Shown here one piece after another: positions 1 to 11,500 of a DNA stretch of 64,000 nucleotides (positions within the stretch are counted from its first letter, which is position 1; each line of letters opens with the position of its first letter). A program made the position numbers and the translations under genes. Where the stretch lies: NCBI GenBank assembly GCA_018398765.1, contig JAHBMJ010005789.1, forward strand, positions 1-64,000, written 5' to 3'. Below the pieces are notes generated by a model. That model had not been told where the DNA came from, made no database searches, and worked only from the letters and a program-made list of their open reading frames with translations. This DNA is from Chromera velia (lineage: Eukaryota; Sar; Chromeraceae).

Positions 1-32
<32 letters not shown>
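1..32. repeat. (GA)n microsatellite at window edge
   Basis: Uninterrupted GA dinucleotide run at the very start of the window. On the minus strand it lies just downstream of the last visible pyrophosphatase exon, so it probably sits in an intron of that gene. Confidence 0.9.
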
Positions 33-35
<3 letters not shown>

Positions 36-113
36 AAAGACCGACGAGGGAAAACTAGTCAGAATCACAAACAAAAGTCAGGAAAGAGAGACGGTTGTCC
101 GATCTTGAGTGTC

Positions 114-264
114 CACGTCCGAGATGTCGTTGATGAGGTCGAATTTTGGATCCCCTTCCTGCAATCAGGCAAGGGAAAGGAGGGCAAGTGAAGGGAAGTG
201 AGGGGGACCGAAATATAGTTTGTGCCAACACTCACCCTCACAGACATGCCCACACGCACTCACT

Positions 265-301
<37 letters not shown>

Positions 302-1750
302 CACGCACGCAGACACGCAGTCTCACGCACACACGCACGCTCTCTCTCTCTCTCACACACACAAAGGCAAAATACCACACACTTCACGCACGCCCATTCA
401 AGCAAGAAGCCCTCTCGGTCAGACAGTTTGCATGACCCACAACGCCTCTCCTCTCTCTAAAAAAAAATAAGGCAAAGCGAAAGAGGCTGCCTGCTGTCTC
501 TGGCCAAACGAAGAACTCCAAATCAACCCACCCTGATGGCAAGAACCTTCCAGTCCACCTCCCCATCGTCAATCATCGCCAGACACCCCACAGGCTTCAC
601 CTTCATGATCGACCCGGCGTCTACGGGTGTCTCTCCGATCTCCACCACGTCCACAGGATCGTTGTCCCCCCCGCTTCCGAACAACTCCTCCCCCCCAACT
701 ACTTGGGGGTCCTCCCACGTTTGAGGCAGGGCCCCGTAATTCCAGAAAATCGGCCCGTGATAGTATCGCAATTTCCTGCACAGAAAAAGAGAGAGGAATG
801 GGAACAGGTCCCTCTGACATGCTGTCCATGTGCCGCTACACAGCTGTGTCGAACTGCACTCTCTCTCTTTTTCATCAAGCGGTGACGTTCCTTGGCATGG
901 CTCCTTCAAGCTTTCTCCTGCCTGCTCTTTCAGCTCTCACCCTCCGTCTGTCTTGGAGAGTCAAGAACTTTGTGCGTCTTTAAGGAAGAACCTGGCTTTC
1001 TCACTTCTTCTTCTCAGACTGATTGACAGACTGACTGACCCTTTCTTCATGTCCTGCTTGATGGGGTTGTTCTCCTCCTTCGTGCTGATCTCCATCTTTG
1101 CCCGTGAGAATCTGGGAATCTCGACGATCATGTTGTACAGATTCCCTGCAGAACAAACCCACACACACAGATAGAAGAGAGGCTCCTCATCTCAGACAAA
1201 CAGACCCGCAGGTACTCCAGGATGGCAGAGAATCGGATGACATTCGGTCTCTCAGAGAGCCCGCCCCCCTTCCCCTTCAATCCCTCAGGACACAAGAGAG
1301 GTGCAGCAAGCCAAAGCCCACTGGGACGTCCTGCTATCGCGTCCGCTCCCAAAACCCCTCTCCCTTCCTGCAGACTTGACAATGCACCCACCTACCTGAT
1401 TTCAAGGGCACGTTGTGCCAGGGGGAAACCTTCTTTCCTTCCGCATCATAGAACTGTATCCGGAAGTCTGTAGTGTCTGGTTCCCCCTCTGGTTGTGGGC
1501 CCGGAAGGGCACTCATGCGTGTGGAGAAGGGCCGCGTTTGTCTGGAGAAGGGCAGCTTCTCGAAAATGAAGCCGGCAGGGGCCTCAAGGGCAGCATCGAG
1601 CACGAAACGGTCGGAAGAAGACGACAGGTGCCTTCCACCGTTTACGGGAAGCGCGGAGGCAAGTGTGCGCATCAGCAGGGATGCGATGGGGGTGGCAAAT
1701 CTCAAATTCATGGTGCGAGAAAGAGACCTGGAAAGAGAAGGACGGAGCAT
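114..1750 (-). CDS. Inorganic pyrophosphatase, family I, organelle-targeted (3' end outside window)
   Basis: Soluble Mg-dependent enzyme that hydrolyses pyrophosphate to two phosphates. Four exons splice in phase: 1750-1396, 1145-1040, 775-532 and 158 to about 114. The product reads through the family landmarks in order: [31 protein letters not shown] across an exon joint, [12 protein letters not shown], and the catalytic signature [12 protein letters not shown] (D191, D193, D196 of the spliced product). It continues to [11 protein letters not shown], where the family needs roughly 40-60 more residues that lie off the left edge. The start is the ATG at 1750. The first 45-50 residues are rich in Arg, Ser and Leu with no acidic residues ([18 protein letters not shown]), typical of a mitochondrial or plastid presequence. 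Introns are 250-370 bp. The gene is divergent from the giant adhesin gene, with about 750 bp between start codons. Identity is secure; the destination organelle is inferred. Confidence 0.93.
260..356. repeat. (CA)n and (TC)n microsatellites in a pyrophosphatase intron
   Basis: Runs of CA and then TC inside the last visible intron (159-531) of the minus-strand pyrophosphatase gene. The reading frames here are His/Thr or Ser/Leu runs and not real genes. Confidence 0.85.
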
Positions 1751-2501
1751 AGCTATGAAATGGAGCCTAAAGGCATACAGGCATTGGAACAAGAACCAAA
1801 AGTGCACCTCCAGGTCTCACTGCACGATGGAGAGAGACAGAAAAAGGATCCACTGCTCCAGCTGGCCGTCCTTCTACTCAGAATTGAACAGACCTAATGA
1901 AGCCACAGTCACATCACAGTTTATAATTGTCAGCTTATCTTTCCGATTTTTGTTCCGCACTTTTAGCTCGGCGAGCAAAGCATGCCCCCGCGCGCGCATT
2001 GGCGCAAAACATATATATGCACCCCGCAATCATGCATGCATGCATGCATGAGCGCAAAGCGCGCGAGTTTCCTTCTTCACGCAGGCTTTTTTAGAAGTTT
2101 TTCTTTGCATGCTTTCTTTCCCTCTGCTGCATCTTCGATCCCAATCTGGAGCTCTGTTGAGCAGTCGCAGCCTCAACTGTGCTTTACAAGTAACGACTCT
2201 TTGCAGAAAGTCTTTGACAGCGAGCAGTGAGTTTTTTTTTTCGAGAAGCAGAGTGGTTGAACCAAACCAAATTTGTCTCTCTGCCTTCGTTTTGTGTGCA
2301 AAATTGTGCCTCCCATTGAATTTGGCGCGCACTCCTTGTTGGCATTTGTCGACACATTTTGTTGGAAGTGCAATTTTGTCAGACTCATCTTGTTACGGCA
2401 TCATGACCAGGTGGAAATGTCTCGGTGAGCTGAGTACATCGCACGTCTCCAAGTTTTAATGCTTTCTGTCTCCTCGCTTACCTACATCAAATATATATGC
2501 A
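1751..2501. promoter_or_regulatory. Shared divergent promoter region with TGCATGCA cluster
   Basis: The interval lies between the ATG of the pyrophosphatase (minus) and the signal-peptide ATG of the giant adhesin (plus). A 20-base run of overlapping TGCATGCA palindromes is at 2031-2050, just downstream of an ATATATATGCACC stretch (2011-2023). It lies about 280 bp from one start codon and 450 bp from the other. I see no other open frame with convincing splice sites here. A promoter role is inferred from position and from the same motif upstream of other genes in the window. Confidence 0.4.
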
Positions 2502-5500
2502 ATGCTCCAACAATGCATACATTATGTGGCTGTATTTATTGCAGCGCTTCTGCTTTTGACGGCTTCTCCACGAACAGGTCAGTGAGGAGCAGGGGACTGG
2601 CTGAGTGGGTTGCCTTTGGATGAATTTGAGCTGAGAAAAGATCTTACTCTCAGGTTCACGCATTTATACATGCATGCATGCATGCATGCATTGGGTTGCT
2701 GTTTGCTGTCTAGATGTCCATGTCACTGCACAATTGTCTGCAGACAGTGCGGAGGTGTTTGCCAAGAAACCCCGGGGGTTACCAGAGTCCCGTCACTCTG
2801 GGCAGAAGGGGGGGTACCAAGAGAAGAGGAATTTGCAGGCAGCCGTCTCCCCCCAAAACCTCTGTGGAGACTTCTCTCTGTCTCCATCAAGGGAGACTGC
2901 AGAACGCCAACATGGGGAAGATCAAAAGAGACTCTTGTCCGATCTCGGTTACTCTTCTCGGAGAAGGATGGAGAGGCGGCGAAGGCATGAACCTCCCATG
3001 CAGGTCTGCTGACAGTTGCCTTCGTTCAGACAACGAAATCAAATGAATACCTGCCTGCCTCGGGAGTAGGGGGAAGGAAGGAAGGAAGGAAGGGGGGATC
3101 TTGCAGGAAAGACCTGCAGAGCTTTCTGAAAGATCTTTTCTATCTACGTGTACTCAGAAGCCCGTGTGTGTCCATTTCTCTGTCTGTTTGTGCTTCCTTA
3201 TCTTCCTTTTTGTCCAAAAGGGGACTTGAAATGTCTTTCCACACATCATGCATTTTTTCAACGCACGTTTCTTTCCATCTTTCCTTGTGTTCCCATTATT
3301 GGATGTCAACGTCCTGTTCTGCAGCTCGCCGATTCCTCGTTCGGCGGTTTCTTTCTGTCTTTCCTACCTGCCTTCCTTCCATTCTTCATCCTTTCTTCCT
3401 TCTGTTGTTCTTCTTTCCTTCTTTTTTCTCCGGTGGCTCGGCGTCTAAGCAGCCATCTGTCCATTTACATGCCCACCTGCTTCATTGCCTTCCGTCATTC
3501 TCGTGCACGCAGCTCGGGAAGGCCGCCCCTGTTGCGGTGGCAGACTCTTCGTCCACAGACGAAGCTACAGCAACAACCATCAGCGTCCTCAACAACGACA
3601 GCGATGCAGACGGGGACTCTTTGACAATCACCAACGTCAGTTGTCTCTCTGATCTTGTGCCTTCCTTCTCTGTTCCAGTCCTTCAGGGAACATGAAAACT
3701 CCATGTGATACACCCACCCAATGTGCTGCGGCGATGTATACGCATACTCAAAAGAGATTCAATTGAAGGAATCTGCTGGGTTTGCTGGGCGAGGTCTGTG
3801 TTGGAATTCTGTTGCAGGTCGACACCACAGGCACTCAGGGGACCGTCACAATCGATGGAGGCAGCACCACAGTCACTTACAACCCTAACGGAGCGTTTGA
3901 CTCCCTCCAGACCGGCGGCTCAGCAACCGACACTTTCACGTACACAGCCGACGACGGCAACGGCGGTACCGCAACAGCGCAAGTCACGGTCACCATCAAC
4001 GGCATCAGCAGCACCCCCACAGTTGTTGCCGACACCGCCACGACCGACGAAGCCACACAGCTCAGCGCCATCGCTGTGCTCAGTAACGACAGCGATGGAG
4101 ACGGGGACAGCCTGACCGTTTCCGCGGTGAGCTAGTCACTCTTTCTTGGCTTTTCAAGATTCCCGTTTCTCGAACTTGTCCGGAAACTACACGGCTTGTT
4201 GATCCAAATATCTCTCCATCCACTCATTTATCCATCTATCCCCGTGTCCATTCATCAATCAATCCATCTGATGATCAGTCCATACGTCCGTCGACCGAAG
4301 TATTTTTTCGTATTCATAGATGTCCATCTGACTCCATCCATCCTTTATCAAACTCTTCCTTCCTTCCCGTGTGCTTGCACTTTATGGCTTTGAAAAACCA
4401 ATTCGGCCGTTGTTCTGCTGAATAAAAGGGCACGCGAACACAGGGAAGGATGAGGTATCTTTTGTGCGTTTGCAAAAAGAAGAGTCAGAAAACCCTCTGG
4501 CACTTTTCTTCCCTCATTACTTGCAGGTCGACACCACAGGCACACAGGGGACCGTCACAATCGATGGAGGCAGCACCACAGTCACCTACAACCCTAACGG
4601 AGCGTTTGACTCCCTTCAGACCGGCAGCTCAGCAACCGACACTTTCACGTACACAGCCGACGACGGCAACGGCGGTACCGCAACAGCGCAAGTCACGGTC
4701 ACCATCAACGGCGTCAGCAGCACCCCCACAGTTGTTGCCGACACCGCCACGACCGACGAAGCCACACAACTCAGCGCTATAGCTGTGCTCAGTAACGACA
4801 GTGATGGAGACGGGGACACTCTGACTATTTCGGCTGTCAGTAAATCTCTTTGACTCGCTCATGAGAGTTCCGCCCTCCCATTTTTTTTTGTCCGTGCCCG
4901 CAAAGACAGACCTTCACAAAATCGATTTGTCTTTCCTTCTGTTGGTTCTTTTACTCGTGCTCTTTCTTTCCCCTTCCTCCCGCCCTCCATCCATGCATTA
5001 TTTGATCAATTGTTTCATCTTCATTCCTTCCTCCGACTCTTTTTTGCCCTTTTCCCTTTACTTGGCTTTCACGCAGCACCCAGTAGCCTCCCAAGGCAAT
5101 GATTTTCATACGTTTCACGTGGCTTGCTTCAGAGACAGGCCGCGCTCACATTCAAGTGCTTTGTCGGAACAGACGATTTATTCATGCTGCTTTCTCGTGT
5201 AATGCAGGTCGACACGACAGGCACACAGGGGACCGTCACAATCGATGGAGGCAGCACCACAGTCACTTACAACCCTAACGGAGCGTTTGATTCCCTTCAG
5301 ACCGGCAGCTCAGCAACCGACACTTTCACGTACACAGCCGACGACGGCAACGGCGGCACCGCAACAGCGCAAGTCACGGTCACCATCAACGGCGTCAGCA
5401 GCACCCCTACAGTTGTTGCCGACACCGCCACGACCGACGAAGCCACACAGCTCAGCGCCATCGCTGTGCTCAGTAACGACAGCGATGGAGACGGGGATAG

Positions 5501-8500
5501 CCTGACCGTCTCGGCAGTCGATACCGCCACACACGGCACCCAAGGGACTGTCACAAGTGATCCTGAGAGCACCACCGTCACATACAATCCCAATGGTGCC
5601 TTTGACAGTCTTCACACAAGCGACACAGGCACCGACACATTTGCCTACACAGCTTCTGACGGCAATGGAGGAACTGCAACTTCCCAAGTGACAATCACAA
5701 TCAACGGTAGGTGTTCTCTTCTCTTCTCTTCTCTTCTCTGGAACCGTCTCATCTCATCTCATCTCATCTCATCGAATCAAGCTTAGCCTAGGCCGATTGA
5801 CCGAGTGAGAGCTTCGCGTCTTTCGGAGGTGCCTTTTGGTCCACAGGTGTATGTCTTTTCTGGATGCCTGCATGCAGGAGTGAGCAGCACCCCAGTGGCT
5901 TCCGCTGATACAGGCACGACCGACGAGCAGACTGCACTCTCTGCCCTCGCAGTTCTGAGTAACGACAGCGATGGAGATGGGGATGCGCTTTCCGTTTCTG
6001 CGGTCGGCCTGTCTTTCCTTCATTTTCCCAAATCCAGGCAGCTTCCTTCCAAAATTTGAACTCTCGTTAGATTCTCGAAGTGAAAGAATCTCGCTCAGCT
6101 TTATCTGTGTCGACCCTCTGGTTTCTTTACGGAAGTGCATCTGTCGCTGTCTGGCTCCGATAACTCATTGGATTTTCTGTCATTGTGCTTGTTAATGGAC
6201 CTTTTTCAGTGACAGGAAGGACAAGGAGAAAGAACAAGAAGTCAAAGCACTCCAATAAATTCTTGGCCTGGAGGACAAGAACGTTTTCATTTTTCTCCTC
6301 TTTTTCTCTCTGACAGATTGACACCACGGGCACCCAGGGCAGCGTGAGCATCGATGGGGGCAGCACGACTGTGACGTATAATCCGAACGGAGCGTTCAAC
6401 AGTATGCACACGGGGGACACCCAGACCGACACCTTCACGTACACAGTGACAGATGGGGGAGGGGGCAACGGAGGCACAGCGACGGCGACAGTGACGATCA
6501 CCATCAATGGTAGGAGGAATCGACGTGATCCGAAATTGTGTTGAAACTGCTGTTGGCGAATAGCCTCGAGGCTTTTGTTTGCTTTCGGTCTGTGTCCTCT
6601 CACCCACCTTCACACGCTGCGTGTCTGCCCGTATTCAATCACCTAGCTGTCTCTCCCGAACATGCAGGCATCAGCACAGCAGACGCCGTTGACGATACCG
6701 CGACAACCGACGAATCCACCGCCCTCGCATCGATTGCCGTTCTGACAAACGATCAGGACATTGAAGGGGACTCTCTCACCGTGGCTTCGGTCAGTGACTC
6801 AGACACTTGACTTGGTCCAGTGGGGCTCCGATTGATAGAAGATTCCCCATTTCCTTTCACCTGCCTTTCGTTTCTTTTTCCCATGATCTGTCGCACACGA
6901 TTCCCAATTTTCAAAGCAAATAGAATATTCCGACCGGAGACTATACCTCTCTTGTTTGTCTGCTTCTCGCAGGTTGACACTACAGGGACTCAAGGGACTG
7001 TGAGCATCAACGCCGGGAGCACCACCCTCTCCTACAACCCCAATGGAGCCTTCGCCACACTGCACGACTCCGACACCGGCACAGACACTTTCACGTACAC
7101 AGTCGACGACGGGTTCTCGGGATCCGACACTGCTACAGTTACCGTCACCGTCACAGGTCAGACACACCTCAGGCTCACTCTCTGCTGCGTGACCGATTAT
7201 TGACTTCTTCGAACCTACTGCAACTTAGTTCCTCTTTGGAAACCTCACTTCGTGCACTCTTTTTGTGTGTCTCTTTGTCAGCTCTGCTTGCCCACTCTGG
7301 TTTCTACGCTACTGTACAAAAGAAAGTCTCGAAGCAACAGTTATCGGCTTCTTCCGTACTGCCAATGCATGTGAAGCTCAAACTCCTCAAAAAAGTGCAG
7401 AGAAGGCGAATAGCACGCACAAGAGAGTCAGCGACGTATCTTGGGACCCTCCTGCCTTGCCTATGTAGTAATTCGTGAGACGTCCATTGACTCTCTCACT
7501 CTTTTGTGTGTGCCTGTGTAAGTGCAGGCATCAGCAGTACGCCTGTGGCTGTTGACGACAGCGCAACGACTGATGAAGCCTCCACCACCACAATCAACGT
7601 CCTCACAAACGACAGCGACGGAGACTCGGACACTCTCACCATCGCATCGGTGGGGCCTTTGATGCACATTTTCCGCTGCCCGTCTTGAAAACGTTGACTG
7701 AATTCGCTCTGTTGGCCCTTGATGGAAAAAGTCCAATTTGGATAAATGCATACAGACAGCCTCTGAGAGGCATACAATCGATTGCCCCTCCCACCGTCTT
7801 GGTGTCTTTCTCCTCTCTACTGAAGTGCCTCACTTGGGTTGATAACACCCACACTGAAATGGCCAGAACACCATGCAGGTATTCAAATGATCATTCTCGC
7901 TGCTATGCACAAAGTAGTACTGAGTGGATCCGCGCAGGTCGACGACACCGGTGTGCAGGGGACAGTGACGATCGGAGGGGGCAGCACGTCTCTCACGTAC
8001 AACCCCAATGGGCAGTTTCACACACTGCTGGACGGACAGACAGCAACGGAAACGTTCACGTGCACAGTCACAGACGGCGGCAACGGAAATGGGGGAACGG
8101 CCACAGCAACAGTGACCGTCACCGTCACAGGTAAGTAAACAGACACGCGCTCTGCCTGTGCATGATCGAGCAAATAATTCTACTTCTGCTTCCATGAGAA
8201 ATAGGGAAATCGGAGTTTTCTATCGATCGAGGCGACAATGTCATGTGCGAAGATTGTGGGCTTGCTCTGATGCATCCTCCTTCTTCGTCTTGCGGACTTG
8301 TGCTCCCCCGACCATGCGCTGTTTTGGTTTATTCCTGCGCTTCCTCTCCCAACCCAAATGCACCGTCGTGTCTACAGGCATCACGACTGCTGCGACTGCC
8401 GACAGCACAACGACGGACGAGAACACCTCCACTACGATCTCTGTGTTGACGAACGACAACAATGGAGAATCAGGATCACTTTCTGTCACTGCTGTGAGTC

Positions 8501-11500
8501 AATTTCTGTCCTTCTTATCCGTCAATGAGCAGGTTGATGCTGAGAACATCACAACTCCCTCCCGGTCGCTGTAGCGGGCAGGAGGCTATTCATTCATCAA
8601 TCCACCCACATCTCTCTAGCTGTCGGTTCTGTCGAGTCACGTTTGACCTACTGAGGTTCGAGCTACGAAGGACTTTCCCCCCCAAAAGTTTCCGCATTTC
8701 GACCGTGCTCTCCGCTCTTCTTTTTTTCCACTTCCGACCGTCCGTCTCCTTAATAAACCTTCCGTGATCATCAGGGCAACACGCGGTTTCTTCTTCTTCG
8801 CAAAGCTTTTGTAGTGTTGTTCGTTATTCACGCATCAATACCCTGCTGACCGTCAGGCTGGTGAGAACAAAGTATGTCCAACTTTTCGCTGCGCGCTCTT
8901 CCCATCAGGTCGACGCAGCTGCCCCATACAACACCAAGGGGTCTGTGAGCATCGATGCGGGATCAACAACAGTCACATACGACCCGAACGGACAGTTCGT
9001 CCTCCTCCACACCTCAGAGACACAGACGGACACCTTTGCGTACACAATCACAGACACGCAGTCCTTCTCTTCGACTGCAGTCGTGACTGTGACTGTAACG
9101 GGTATGTCTGAACAGAAAAACTGACTTGTGCCGCTTCCTTTGGTGCTCTGCATTTTCGCCTGTCTTTTGATGCCCTTTTAGCTGCCATGACTGCACCTGA
9201 ACTTTTCCAACAGACACAATGTCTTACGTCCTCCTCAAATGATTTTCCTAATTTTGCGTGCAGGCATCAGCACAGCCAATGCAGTCGACGATACTGCCTC
9301 CACCACAGAGGCTGCCTCAACTCAGATCTCTGTGTTGAACAATGACTCAGATGTGGAGGGGGACACGCTTACGGTTGCATCGGTCGGTCCATTCATGCAC
9401 AACGAATGCAATCTTCGTTTCTGCTAGTCTGCCCTTTTCATGGAGATGCTGATAGTCGGGGGGGGGCTTGGAAGACGTCGAGCAGTACCTATGCACAAAA
9501 ACCTGACCGTACGGCAAAATGCTCCCGCTTTTTGCTTCCCAAGCGGACTATAGAAGAAACGAGTCTCACGAAAGAAATCTGGACACAATAGTATCATACG
9601 CATGTGCAGGTTGACACCGCTACTCACAGCACCCAGGGCACCGTCACAATTGATGCCGGCAGCCTCACTGTGACTTACAACCCCAACGGAGCCTTTGACA
9701 CTCTCCACGACTCCGACACCGGCACCGACACCTTTGCGTACACAGTCGACGACGGGTTCTCGGGATCCGACACCGCTGTCGTCACTGTCACCGTCACAGG
9801 TCGGTCCGTGTGTACATGTTTCAACCAATGCTCTTTCTTCAATTGATCACAACGGAAAGAAACTGCGAATGCACACACTGCATGGCTAAGAGAAAGCGTT
9901 CAGGCTTCCCTTTCCTTTCCTTTCTTTACTGAAATGACTAATTGATACTGGCATATGTCTTGGCAGAATTTGCTTCCATCATACTCAGATAGGATGGCCC
10001 TCTGATAACAGACCATCTGTGTATGCGGTTTTTACAGGCATCAGCAGCACCCCAGTTGCTGTAGCTGACAGCGCCACAACCGATGAGGCAACTACCCTGA
10101 CGGCTGTTGCAGTCCTCAGCAACGACAGTGACGGAGATTCAGATACGCTCACAATCAGTGCGGTGAGTACGTTCAACAAAAGAAGAAAGAAAGTGCATAG
10201 GAAGGATCGAAGGCGTGAATAGAAGAGTCAGTCCATGCGGGACTGCACTTCTTTTCTTTGGAACACATCTGTCTGGCAGTAGGGTGGATCTATGTGGATA
10301 CCTGTATTGCTCTTCTACACCTTTACTTTCACAAATCGCGTTCTCTGCCGAACTCCCCCTACATGTACAAAAACCTCTTTGTCCGTGTTTCTTCTAAACC
10401 CTCGCAGATCGACACAGCGACGCACACTACGAAGGGCTCAGTCTCAATTGACGGCGGCTCCACAACCATCACGTACAATCCGAACAACCAATTCTACCTT
10501 ATGCACACGGGAGAGCAGCAAACAGATAAATTCGATTACACAGTGACAGACGGAGGCAACGGAAATGGAGGGACTGCAACTGCAACGGTGACAATCACTA
10601 TCAATGGTCAGCCCGAAGACTTCCATGGGACTCTCCCCGATACCTAAAAACTTAACCTTGAAAACCCTACCTTCGCGCCTTTCTTCCTCAAAACCATAAG
10701 GCACCCCACTTGTGTAACATCTTAGCTCCACAGTGTGTTCGTCTCAGCACGCGGGGGTATCGTATCAATTATGTTTTCCTCGCCTCCCACCGTGTGTCCA
10801 ATCGTGCTTGAGAAATCAATCAGAAGACTTGTGCTCAAACTCCCTCTCCGGCCAATTCTGCGTGCAGGCATCAGCACGGCCAATGCAGTCGACGATACTG
10901 CCTCCACCACAGAGGCTGCCTCAACTCAGATCTCTGTGTTGAACAACGATTCGGATGTGGAGGGGGACACGCTTACAGTTGGATCGGTACGTCGGTTGAT
11001 TGCATGGCTTGGTTGACTGCCGAGTTACGGGGGCTGCAGCACACACGCTAGTCAAATTTCTTAATTCTGTTTCATTCTTTTATCGTCAGGCATCAAGGGG
11101 CGCATTGTGGTTTGATGCCGGAAAGGTGACTGTGTGTTCATGCAATGTGCCTCTTTTTCTTTCATCTTTTAGATTTTCCTGTGCACATGGGTTCTACAGG
11201 TTGACACGGCCACTCACAGCACCCAGGGCGCCGTCACAATTGATGCCGGCAGCCTCACTGTGACTTACAACCCCAACGGAGCCTTTGACACTCTCCACGA
11301 CTCCGACACCGGCACCGACACCTTTGCGTACACAGTCGACGACGGGTTCTCGGGATCCGACACCGCTGTCGTCACTGTCACCGTCACAGGTCGGTCCGTG
11401 TGTGGGAAGACCCCATGCCGATGCCAGGTGTGGAGTCTGCTGCGAGTGTTGCGGTGTTACGGCTAGAAGAAACCATTCCCGATCGACCCCCGATCCGCAA

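Larger units (their letters stand above)
2502..3635 (+). other. Adhesin exons 1-3: signal peptide, charged N-terminal segment, first A module
   Basis: Exons are 2502-2577, 2744-3003 and 3513-3635. Exon 1 starts at ATG 2502, encodes [19 protein letters not shown] and ends phase 1 at GTCAGT. Exon 2 follows a good CTGCAG acceptor, keeps phase, and encodes 87 charged residues with a polybasic patch ([15 protein letters not shown]); its donor GTCTGC is weak. Exon 3 is the first half-repeat ([26 protein letters not shown]), phase 0 to 0. Exon 2 rests only on phase agreement and splice motifs, so it could be replaced by another upstream exon. The polybasic patch could be a processing site, which is speculative. 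Confidence 0.5.

Noticed and set aside
146-470. Overlapping plus-strand frames of His/Thr and Ser/Leu runs
   Set aside because: They translate the (CA)n and (TC)n microsatellites inside a pyrophosphatase intron and start at non-ATG codons.
2610-3046. Independent small gene in this interval
   Set aside because: The only segment with clean splice sites (2744-3003) fits as exon 2 of the adhesin. The other frames here lack support.
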